Below are positions 1-6,246 of a DNA stretch of 48,560 nt, in pieces. Origin of the DNA: Vibrio ruber DSM 16370 (lineage in GTDB: Bacteria > Pseudomonadota > Gammaproteobacteria > Enterobacterales > Vibrionaceae). A program made the position numbers and the translations under genes. Numbering within the stretch: position 1 is the stretch's first letter; every line of letters begins with the position of its first letter. Under the pieces are notes generated by a model, which worked only from the letters and a program-made list of their open reading frames with translations, did not search any database and had not been told where the DNA came from. The stretch spans positions 1 to 48,560 of the forward strand of contig NZ_FULE01000036.1 in the NCBI RefSeq assembly GCF_900163965.1. The letters are read 5' to 3'.

Positions 1-2
1 CT

Positions 3-21
3 CCCCCCCCCCCCCCCCCCC
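3..21. repeat. poly-C homopolymer tract (19 C)
   Basis: Nineteen consecutive C residues lie directly before the first repeat-family sequence. Such a tract is prone to slippage and can also be an assembly-edge artefact. No gene start lies close enough to propose phase variation. Confidence 0.9.
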
Positions 22-23
22 AA

Positions 24-218
24 CACCTGCATCACAAGTTTTATCCTACTAGCCTTAGGCTCCCAAATTTGACGCACAATTGCGTTCCTTGATTTCAGAG
101 GCATTGGTACCCAGTGCGCCAGTTACGCTTGCCAAGATGCAAGCGTGATCAGAAGATCTTTTTTGTTTGATTGAGTCGCACGTTATCCAGAACCAGCTTT
201 TTACGGGCGTCCTGCCCA
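24..218 (+). repeat. Dispersed hairpin repeat, copy A (left part)
   Basis: First copy of a non-coding repeat family seen five times in this window. It starts with a spacer (CCTGCATCACAAG...) like the one between copies B and C, then TTTGACGCACAATTGCG at 68-84. A main hairpin has arms 122-132 and 139-149 (core ACGCTTGC/GCAAGCGT) around the 6-nt loop CAAGAT. A second short hairpin is GGGC/GCCC at 205-217. Similarity to the other copies stops near 218, so the right half present in B and C is missing. The sequence to the left of the window may hold further units. Confidence 0.85.
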
Positions 219-242
219 GATAGGCAACGCTGACTCTAGAGA

Positions 243-378
243 ATTGTGTCATGCCTCGAAGCCGAAGGCTGAGACAAATATCAGGGAAAGAAATAAAAAA
301 GAACCGAGTCGCATTTTATCCATTCACAATACTAAGACCATGATAAACAGTGTTTTTTGCTGAGTGCTTCTTTTATGT
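243..378 (+). repeat. Shared leader sequence, copy 1 (upstream of NTase-fold gene)
   Basis: About 135 bp closely resembling 4657-4791. Shared blocks include GTGTCATGCCTCGAAGC, ATAAAAAAGAACCG, GTCGCATTTTA, ATGATAAACAGTGTTTTTT and TGCTTCTTTTATG. In each copy the block ends just before an NTase-superfamily gene, so it probably carries that gene's promoter and 5' leader. No clear sigma-70 boxes could be assigned. The stretch from 1 to 417 otherwise holds only repeat copy A. Confidence 0.8.
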
Positions 379-417
379 TACAGCGATTTTGTACACTCGC
401 TAATTAGGAGTATCAGC

Positions 418-1005
418 GTGAATCCACTACATAAACATACACCTCTCGCAAAGGCGATTCTCGAAATTTTAAGTGAAATTTCAAATATTGCCGAAGATAA
501 ATATGGCGAACTCCCCAGCGGTACCATCAGAGCATTCATATTTGGTGGCTGTGCTGTGCATATTTACACGAATGCAAGAGGTAGTAATGATCTTGATGTT
601 GAGCTTGAGGCGAGTCGACGACTTGATATCAACGAGTTAATTGTTGAGTTAGATGATGCCGATTATGATGACGAGGACGGAACGCATAGAACTCTTTCAT
701 TTGATAACACATTTAACCCAGCTATCCCAGATTTGCACCCAGATTGGCGGGATGACGCTATTCTCATCCAATCTGGTGAAGCGGTTATGCATATCTACTT
801 AGTTAGCGCAGTCGATATCGCTATATCAAAATTAGGCAGATGTACCTCACATGATGTGAATGATATTGTCTCACTATACGTGGCTGAGCGTTTTTCTATT
901 GAAGATTTTACAAAGAGGGCTTGCGAGGCTTTATATTACAGCCCAACGCCAGATAGATTGCGTTGTAATATCGCTTATGCTACACAAGTATTAAAGAGTC
1001 TTTAA
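418..1005 (+). CDS. NTase-fold protein, DUF6036/AbiEii-like, possible toxin component
   Basis: A 195-residue protein from the GTG at 418, chosen because TAGGAG at 404-409 is a good ribosome binding site. The frame stays open upstream to 364, but that stretch is the shared leader and has no binding site. The motif GGCAVHIYTNARGSNDLDVEL resembles the nucleotidyltransferase signature (Gly-Gly, then S/T-x-D-L-D) of AbiEii/DUF6036 proteins, and a later HDVNDI echoes the conserved KD-x-x-DI stretch of that group. By family it could modify RNA or protein as part of a toxin-antitoxin or abortive-infection pair. The gene is 13 bp upstream of a small partner and is probably cotranscribed with it. Activity is inferred only. 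Confidence 0.7.
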   Translation: MNPLHKHTPLAKAILEILSEISNIAEDKYGELPSGTIRAFIFGGCAVHIYTNARGSNDLDVELEASRRLDINELIVELDDADYDDEDGTHRTLSFDNTFNPAIPDLHPDWRDDAILIQSGEAVMHIYLVSAVDIAISKLGRCTSHDVNDIVSLYVAERFSIEDFTKRACEALYYSPTPDRLRCNIAYATQVLKSL

Positions 1006-1018
1006 TTACGGTTTTATC

Positions 1019-1396
1019 ATGAAAGCGCAGCAGGCATTTGACAGGTTGGTCAGTCGAGATTTTAACGAGGCATTATCTGAAGATGTAAAATCAGTTGCGC
1101 TTGCAGTTTGGCATGAAAATTTTGTACCTGATATCAGCCAATTAGACTCGAACTCCGCAAGATCTGCCAGTTATTTGCTCGACAGATTAATGAGATATAA
1201 CTGTGTTACTCCAGAAGAGCAAAAAAAGTTGCTTAATGTTGTGGCGCTTTTGTCACGTAAATTTGGTCTGGAAACGGCAACGGTTGTGTCACTTGACCAC
1301 AGAGTTGACAAGTATGCGAGAAAGTGGGGATTGAAAAGTGATCTCAAGCTGATGCTCAGAGCAATGTTGCCATACCAGACCAGACACTACAGATAA
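1019..1396 (+). CDS. Small hypothetical protein paired with the NTase-fold gene
   Basis: A 125-residue protein with no family I recognise. It looks soluble and mostly helical, is Arg/Lys rich near the C-terminus, and has no signal peptide or membrane segment. It begins 13 bp after the NTase-fold gene on the same strand, and repeat copy B begins about 50 bp after its stop, so the two genes form a closed two-gene cassette. By position it is the likely partner (antitoxin or accessory) of the upstream protein. Base composition is as AT-rich as its neighbour, which suggests they arrived together. Confidence 0.6.
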   Translation: MKAQQAFDRLVSRDFNEALSEDVKSVALAVWHENFVPDISQLDSNSARSASYLLDRLMRYNCVTPEEQKKLLNVVALLSRKFGLETATVVSLDHRVDKYARKWGLKSDLKLMLRAMLPYQTRHYR

Positions 1397-1447
1397 CCGC
1401 CATTAGGCGATTTTTCGATTTTTGCTTTGAATATCATAATATCGAGA

Positions 1448-1876
1448 GATGACGCACAATTGCGTTCCTTGATTTCAGAGGCATTGGTGCCCTGTGCGCC
1501 AGTTACTCTTGCCAAGATGCAAGCGTAACCAGAAGATCTTTTTTTGTTTGGCTTGGGTGATCGCTTGCCAGAATCAGCTTTTACGGGCGTCCTGCCCGGA
1601 AAAGCTTAACCATTCATCCTTGAATGGTTTTCTTTGATTAGTGGTTGATTTGCGTGGTGTGAAACATAGCAAAAGTTAGATTGGTCACTGAACTCAGGGG
1701 GAAAAATCATGGAGGATTTTTCAGGATTGCTTGAGCAGGATGCGAATCAATCCGACCCTGATTATGCGTGCTGAACTTAAACCTAGGCCTTTTGGGGTAC
1801 TTTTTCGGCCTTGAAAAAGTACCTGGGGCGCGTTCGAGGATGCTAATGAAATCAAAGAACGGGATTACGCACCAAA
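1448..1876 (+). repeat. Hairpin repeat, complete unit B (429 bp)
   Basis: A complete copy. From the left it has GACGCACAATTGCGTTCC and a hairpin with arms GTTACTCTTGC (1502-1512) and GCAAGCGTAAC (1519-1529), one mismatch, loop CAAGAT. Next come CGGGC/GCCCG in ACGGGCGTCCTGCCCGG, AACCATTCA/TGAATGGTT, and AAAAATC/GATTTTT. Last is a perfect 11-bp hairpin GGTACTTTTTC/GAAAAAGTACC at 1796-1823. The right end is GGGATTACGCACCAAA. The final 95 bp (1783-1877) match unit C with one difference. Small frames within it do not keep their reading between copies, and no gene is supported here. Confidence 0.85.
1796..1823. other. Perfect 11-bp stem-loop in repeat unit B
   Basis: GGTACTTTTTC and GAAAAAGTACC flank the 6-nt loop GGCCTT. 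The same structure recurs at 2269-2296. It has no T-run after it, so it does not read as a simple terminator. Confidence 0.85.
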
Positions 1877-1920
1877 CGCCTGCATCATAAGTTTTATCTT
1901 CCCAGCCTCCGGCTCCCAAA

Positions 1921-2349
1921 TTTGACGCACAATTATGTTTTTCGGTTTCAGTGATATCGGTACTCTGTGCGCCAGTTCATCTTTCAGAGATGAAAGACGA
2001 ACCAGAAACTCTTTTTTGTTTGGCTTGGTCGCACGTTGTCCAGAACCGGCTTTTACGGGCGTCCTGCCCGGAAAAGCCTAACCATTCTTCCTTGAATGGT
2101 TTTCTTCGGTGGGTGGTTGATTTGAGTTGGGTGACATCTTTTTAAAAAGCCAACTTAATCGATGTTCTCAGGGGAAAATTCAGGGATGAATTTTAAGCTT
2201 TTCGTGAGCAGGAGCGAATAAAAGCGTCCCTGATAACAGGCACTGAGCTCAACCTCTAGGCCTTTTGGGGTACTTTTTCGGCCTTGAAAAAGTACCTGGG
2301 GCGCGTTCGAGGATGCTAATGAAATCAAAGAACGGGATTGCGCACCAAA
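1921..2349 (+). repeat. Hairpin repeat, complete unit C (429 bp)
   Basis: Second complete copy, the same length as unit B and separated from it by a 44-bp spacer that also recurs before copy A. Its main hairpin has a different stem, GTTCATCTTTC (1975-1985) and GAAAGACGAAC (1992-2002), with loop AGAGAT. Other hairpins are CGGGC/GCCCG, AACCATTC/GAATGGTT, AAAATTC/GAATTTT, and GGTACTTTTTC/GAAAAAGTACC at 2269-2296. The left end TTTGACGCACAATTATG and the inverted right end TTTGGTGCGCAATCCCG look like degenerate terminal inverted repeats. A 64-codon frame at 1951-2145 lies wholly within the repeat and is not called as a gene. Confidence 0.85.
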
Positions 2350-2566
2350 CCAGCAGATTTACTATTGGCCACACCAAACCACGATTTAATCACCTCAACC
2401 GAGCCTCCCTGTTACCCCCATTCCAAAAATAACCACTCCCCATCAAAACCCCAAATTTAAACATGTTTTATAAATCTATTTGAGTATAATTATAGATTCA
2501 TATGAAAATAGTCTTATCAATAAGCATTCACTCATAAAAACAATCACGGCTTAGTCAACAACGTCA
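2350..2566 (+). promoter_or_regulatory. AT-rich upstream region of the pyocin-S toxin gene
   Basis: Unique sequence between repeat unit C and the toxin gene, strongly AT-rich from about 2450. TATAAT at 2485-2490 fits a -10 box, but no good -35 box lies 16-18 bp upstream. No ribosome binding site is obvious before the ATG at 2567. Confidence 0.3.
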
Positions 2567-4141
2567 ATGAACTATCAAACCACTCAAATCTACAACCTGA
2601 TGCGTTATGAATTTGCTCAAGTTGAAGGGGATTTTGCTGCCTTACGTGAGTCAGATGTGAAATCCGTTATCCCTGCCGGAATACGCTTTGCAGATTTTCT
2701 TGAACAGCTTCGCAGCGGTCATCAGGTATTGCTGACTGATGTGCCATCGATTCCGTTGCTGATCCGGGATCGGGATGAATGGGGTAATCTATACTGGCGA
2801 GTGAATCCTGCGGTTGAGCCTCATCTCGATTTGCTGGCTAACAAGGCTTATACCGCCAGAGTTGAATGGGTCAATCATGGCATTGGTTCAACTTATTCCG
2901 GCAGTGTGAATGTCTTTGTTTCTACCGAGCCTTATATTGAAAGAAAAACTGTGAAACTCACTTTAGCAGAGCGGCTGGTCAGGCAGCGTCAGGAACGATT
3001 ACGAGAGCTGGATAAAATCCCACTGCCTTCATCCGCATGGCTGAACGCATTTAACAAGCCACCAGTCAAACCCTCCCGTTTTGCTAAATCTGCGCTGGTG
3101 CCGAGCGGTACGTGTGACATCGGTACACAAAGAGAGTCGCTTTCTGCGCTGGGGGATTATGCAGCTTATACACTGGCCATCGGGCAAGGGGTAAGTGCAG
3201 CATCTGGAGAAGCTTTTTTAACGCGTATTGGCGGCGCTGCGCTGGCAGAACTGCCGGGAATGGCGATGAAGATCGTCGGGCGGGCTGGCATTCTGGCGGC
3301 ATTTGTGCCGAACAAATTAGCGGACAGTACGCTCTACAGCGCTGCTGATATGCGTAATAAAGACACGGTTGAAACCAATATTCGCTTGGGTTTCAATACG
3401 AAAGGTCGGATTTACGGCTATCACGTCAATGGGGCGAATATTCCTAAGCGTGAGGTAAAACGGGTTGGTGAGCGGTTTGTCGTCGAGTTGGGGCCGGATG
3501 TCACTATTGAATGGGTGCCGATCAGTGGTGATTTTGGCGGTAAACCGATTCTGGTTAATCCCATCCCGGAGATGGAAAAGTTCGATATCTGGATCCATCC
3601 GCAAGCGGATCAAGGGCAAGAATTTGATAACACCTACATCACCCCAATTGCTGATGCAGATCTGCAAGACTATATTCTGACCTTTCCGGCAGAGACCGGT
3701 TTACCGCCGTTGTATGTGGTGTATCAGAAAACGGATAAGCCGAAAGTAAAACCGTTAGAAGTTGGGACTTATGGCGAGTTGGCAGCAAGAAGTGCGAAAG
3801 ATGGGATGGATATTGATCATATTCCATCTCGGGCTGCTTTAATTAGAGCAGCCGAGAAAATGTATGGTGTAAAGCTGCTTGGTTCTGAAAAAGCAGAATT
3901 TATAAAAAGTGCTGCGAGCATTGCAATTCCAAGAGATGTACATCAAAAATGTAGTGAAACATATGGGGGGAGAAACCAAAAAGGCAAGCAAATTGAAGAC
4001 GCTGAAAACCTTGAAAAAGCGGTAAATTCAAATTTTGATGCAATAAAAGAATGCTTACTTAAATATGGTTATACTGAGGTAAAATTAGAAGAAGCAAGAG
4101 ATAAATTGCATAATCTGAATAAAGAAAATGGATGGTATTAG
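2567..4141 (+). CDS. S-type pyocin-domain polymorphic toxin, putative HNH-type nuclease
   Basis: A 524-residue protein. Residues 1-180 are an N-terminal region I cannot place. Residues 195-255 form a Gly/Ala-rich hydrophobic stretch. Residues ~256-386 match the Pyocin_S domain, with its typical ending GLPPLYVVY. The C-terminal ~125 residues carry DIDHIPSRAA (414-423) and VHQKCSETYGGRN (458-470), a DHxPS...H...TYGGRN pattern I associate with HNH-like nuclease tips of bacteriocins and T6SS cargo. The last ~330 bp are visibly more AT-rich than the rest, as expected if the toxin tip was exchanged. The next gene overlaps and is probably its immunity gene. It has no PAAR domain or signal peptide, so delivery could be as a T6SS cargo or a released bacteriocin. 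DNase activity is inferred. Confidence 0.72.
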   Translation: MNYQTTQIYNLMRYEFAQVEGDFAALRESDVKSVIPAGIRFADFLEQLRSGHQVLLTDVPSIPLLIRDRDEWGNLYWRVNPAVEPHLDLLANKAYTARVEWVNHGIGSTYSGSVNVFVSTEPYIERKTVKLTLAERLVRQRQERLRELDKIPLPSSAWLNAFNKPPVKPSRFAKSALVPSGTCDIGTQRESLSALGDYAAYTLAIGQGVSAASGEAFLTRIGGAALAELPGMAMKIVGRAGILAAFVPNKLADSTLYSAADMRNKDTVETNIRLGFNTKGRIYGYHVNGANIPKREVKRVGERFVVELGPDVTIEWVPISGDFGGKPILVNPIPEMEKFDIWIHPQADQGQEFDNTYITPIADADLQDYILTFPAETGLPPLYVVYQKTDKPKVKPLEVGTYGELAARSAKDGMDIDHIPSRAALIRAAEKMYGVKLLGSEKAEFIKSAASIAIPRDVHQKCSETYGGRNQKGKQIEDAENLEKAVNSNFDAIKECLLKYGYTEVKLEEARDKLHNLNKENGWY

Positions 4142-4568
4142 CATGGTTGATTATTTCAGACTGATTGGTGAAAAATATGAGAGCCTTCTCCAACGAGCTG
4201 ATTTTTTATCCCTAATATCGGGGAATGTGCCGTCTAAAATTGATGGCTATAACGAAGAGTTCTTCATTTGTTCTGACATTGCCGGATTAGAGATCCAGTT
4301 TGATACGAAAAGCCAAACAGTCACTTCAATATTTATAACAGACCCAGCCAAACTAACAGGAAATCTACAAGGTGTGACGGATAAAAGTAGTGTGCGTCAA
4401 CAGTTTGGTATCCCCAATGAATCCTCCGAAGAGAAAAAAATACCTGTCTTAGGTGCTGTTGGTGCTTGGGATAAATACTTTTGGGATGACAATGAATTAC
4501 AAATTCGGTATGTGCCGGGATCTGATTTGATTCATACAGTTTGTTACTTGAAGCATGATAATACATAA
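4128..4568 (+). CDS. Putative immunity protein for the pyocin-S toxin
   Basis: A 146-residue acidic soluble protein, starting at 4128 inside the toxin's last codons. An alternative ATG at 4143 would give 141 residues. The overlap and position are those of a cognate immunity gene, which would bind and block the nuclease tip. The C-terminal part (VRQQFGIPNES, GAWDKYFWDDNELQIRYV) loosely resembles the DUF6392 pyocin-immunity group, but I am not sure of that assignment. It shares the low GC of the toxin's C-terminal module, which supports joint transfer. Confidence 0.6.
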   Translation: MDGISMVDYFRLIGEKYESLLQRADFLSLISGNVPSKIDGYNEEFFICSDIAGLEIQFDTKSQTVTSIFITDPAKLTGNLQGVTDKSSVRQQFGIPNESSEEKKIPVLGAVGAWDKYFWDDNELQIRYVPGSDLIHTVCYLKHDNT

Positions 4569-4656
4569 AAGATAAATAGTTCTCTGATAACGAAATTCCC
4601 GGTCGTGTTCAAATTTCTGTGTCAGCCCCCCCATGTCTCAGAATTCAGAGAAGGGC
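4569..4656. other. Short intergenic sequence before the second leader copy
   Basis: Unique sequence that includes CAGCCCCCCC. No terminator or promoter can be assigned. Confidence 0.4.
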
Positions 4657-4791
4657 ATTGTGTCATGCCTCGAAGCTGAAACCTGAGACAATCATAAAGG
4701 CAAAAAATAAAAAAGAACCGCGTCGCATTTTACCTTTGAGCCGCGCTAAAACTATGATAAACAGTGTTTTTTTATGAATGCTTCTTTTATG
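4657..4791 (+). repeat. Shared leader sequence, copy 2 (upstream of NTase-HEPN gene)
   Basis: Counterpart of 243-378. Both begin at ATTGTGTCATGCCTCGAAGC and end at TGCTTCTTTTATG, with blocks of high identity separated by a divergent middle (about 4736-4755). The copy runs into the first codons of the open frame upstream of the NTase-HEPN gene. Confidence 0.8.
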
Positions 4792-4828
4792 CTATAGCCA
4801 TGTCATCCACCAAAGCGAAGCACGTTTT

Positions 4829-5710
4829 ATGAAAACCTCCCTCGACCACCTGCCTGAATTTAAACAACAAGAGCTTGCCACGATCTCGACTATTTTGCGC
4901 AATACGCTGGAAGATTATCTTGAGGGAAAAACGGGGAGTAAAAGTGAATTTCGTATCCTGAAAATTATTCTGTTCGGTAGCCACGCCAAAGGGAATTGGG
5001 TCAGCGATCCGGTCAATGGTTATATCAGCGATTACGATATTCTGGTGATCGTCAATAAAGCTGCCTTGGTGGAGGATTATGTAGTCTGGCAGCGGGCTGA
5101 AGAGCAAATTGATCGCAAAGTGAAATCCGCGCCGCTGGGTTTGATTGTTCACGATTTACAGGAAGTGAATGAACGCTTGCAACAGGGGCACTATTTTTTT
5201 AAGGATATCCGTGAAGAGGGGATTGAACTGTTTGCCGCGACACCGAAGCCACTGATGGAGCCGGGTGATTTAACCGAGGCCGAAAAACGGGAAATTTCGC
5301 AAAAGTATTTTATGCGATGGGTTAAAAGTGCACATGATAGTTTCGCGATGTTCGGTTATGCCATGAAAGATAAACGTATTGAGCAAGCTGCTTTTGAACT
5401 TCATCAATCCGCAGAAAAGTTTTTCGCCTGCGCGTTACTTGTCTGTACGAATTACTTACCCAAATCACATAATATTGAAAAGCTGAGTAAACTGTGCGCG
5501 CAGATAGAACCTGAGTTTAAAACGATTTTCCCGCTCGACAATAAATTCCACCGTCGCAGTTTCCGCCGTTTGCAACGGGCCTATATCGAAGCCCGTTATT
5601 CAGAGCATTATGAAATCACCGAAGAAGAGCTGGCTTACCTTGAGGGGAGAGTATTGCAGTTAAAAGCAGTGGTTGAACGGGTTTGTTTGGGGCGGCTTGA
5701 TTCTGCCTGA
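4829..5710 (+). CDS. Nucleotidyltransferase and HEPN domain protein
   Basis: A 293-residue protein from the ATG at 4829. The frame is open to 4778, but those codons lie in the shared leader, and neither start has a strong ribosome binding site. The N-terminal half is a minimal nucleotidyltransferase: ILFGSHAKGNW, then SDYDILVIV (GS followed by D-x-D). The C-terminal half is a HEPN domain (roughly residues 165-285) ending in IEARYSEHY. The spacing R-x3-H is shorter than the R-x4-6-H of ribonuclease HEPN domains, so RNase activity is doubtful. Fusions like this are known as stand-alone enzymes or toxin-antitoxin relatives. The stop codon falls at the edge of inverted repeat copy D. Confidence 0.8.
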   Translation: MKTSLDHLPEFKQQELATISTILRNTLEDYLEGKTGSKSEFRILKIILFGSHAKGNWVSDPVNGYISDYDILVIVNKAALVEDYVVWQRAEEQIDRKVKSAPLGLIVHDLQEVNERLQQGHYFFKDIREEGIELFAATPKPLMEPGDLTEAEKREISQKYFMRWVKSAHDSFAMFGYAMKDKRIEQAAFELHQSAEKFFACALLVCTNYLPKSHNIEKLSKLCAQIEPEFKTIFPLDNKFHRRSFRRLQRAYIEARYSEHYEITEEELAYLEGRVLQLKAVVERVCLGRLDSA

Positions 5711-5975
5711 GAGCATCGATCAATTTAACTTTATTGATTCGGTGTTTCCCCCAATTAAAATCAGCCACCCAACCAAGAAAATCATTCAAGGAAGAATGAT
5801 TAAGCTTTTCCGGGCAGGACGCCCGTAAAAGCTGGTTCTGGACAGCGTGCGACTCTGCCAGACAAAAAGAATTTTCTGGTTCGTCTTTCATTCTTGAAAG
5901 ATGAATTGGCGCACTGAGCACCAATGCTGCTGAGAGCGGGAAAATATATTGTGCGTCATACACGGGAGCCAAAGG
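5707..5975 (-). repeat. Hairpin repeat, copy D (inverted, left and middle part)
   Basis: On the minus strand this copy reads GGCTCCC, GACGCACAAT and the main hairpin. On the plus strand that hairpin is GTTCGTCTTTC (5879-5889) and GAAAGATGAAT (5896-5906) with loop ATTCTT, all eleven pairs formed if two G-T wobbles are allowed. It continues through GGGCGTCCTGCCC and TCATTC/GAATGA to ATCGATGCTCTCAG, matching copy C up to about 2172. The repeat end contains the TGA stop of the NTase-HEPN gene. The stretch 5711-6246 is otherwise free of genes. Confidence 0.82.
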
Positions 5976-6005
5976 CTGAAAATGGAAAGTGAAAATTGTC
6001 CACTG

Positions 6006-6036
6006 ATGCCAATTAAATCAAAGGACATTACGCACC
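6006..6036 (+). repeat. Isolated right-end fragment of the hairpin repeat
   Basis: TTAAATCAAAGGACATTACGCACCAAACGAC resembles the right ends of units B and C (ATGAAATCAAAGAACGGGATTACGCACCAAAC), but in plus orientation next to inverted copy D. The region is therefore a mosaic of at least two repeat pieces. Confidence 0.65.
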
Positions 6037-6171
6037 AAACGACAGCACAGCCATTTTGGAGCCGGAGAATATAAAACCAGTTCCACCCCTCATCACCACA
6101 ATACACAACAAAATGCATTAACTTCCCGGCAATTTGACGCCATTTCCGCGATAAATTTAACAATTACTTGA

Positions 6172-6191
6172 AATAAGAATTAAACTCATTT
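6172..6191. promoter_or_regulatory. Fur-box-like site upstream of the siderophore receptor
   Basis: AATAAGAATTAAACTCATTT matches the Fur-box pattern AATGAGAATTATTCTCATTT at 17 of 20 positions, 56 bp before the receptor start. Iron-dependent repression by Fur is the expected control for such a gene. Confidence 0.6.
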
Positions 6192-6246
6192 AGATTTTCA
6201 TCTTCTTTGATACATATCTCATTTTATTGACGGATCAAACCATCCC

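Noticed and set aside
364..417. Longer N-terminus for the DUF6036-like gene (and 4778-4828 for the NTase-HEPN gene)
   Set aside because: These codons belong to the shared leader and lack a ribosome binding site, while the GTG at 418 has a good one. For the second gene the choice of 4829 is less certain.
1707..1919. 70-codon minus-strand frame in repeat unit B
   Set aside because: It crosses the hairpin region and the inter-unit spacer and has no start context; it is a by-product of the repeat.
1951..2145. 64-codon plus-strand frame inside repeat unit C, with a similar minus-strand frame in copy D
   Set aside because: It lies wholly within the non-coding repeat, has no ribosome binding site, and the reading frame is broken in copies A and B. 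The resemblance between C and D follows from repeat identity.
24..2349. Integron cassette array with attC sites
   Set aside because: The array-like layout and hairpins invite the idea, but no attC core pair (RYYYAAC with GTTRRRY in the proper arrangement) or integrase was found.
24..2349. CRISPR array
   Set aside because: The repeats are hundreds of bp long and divergent, with no short regular repeats and spacers and no cas gene.
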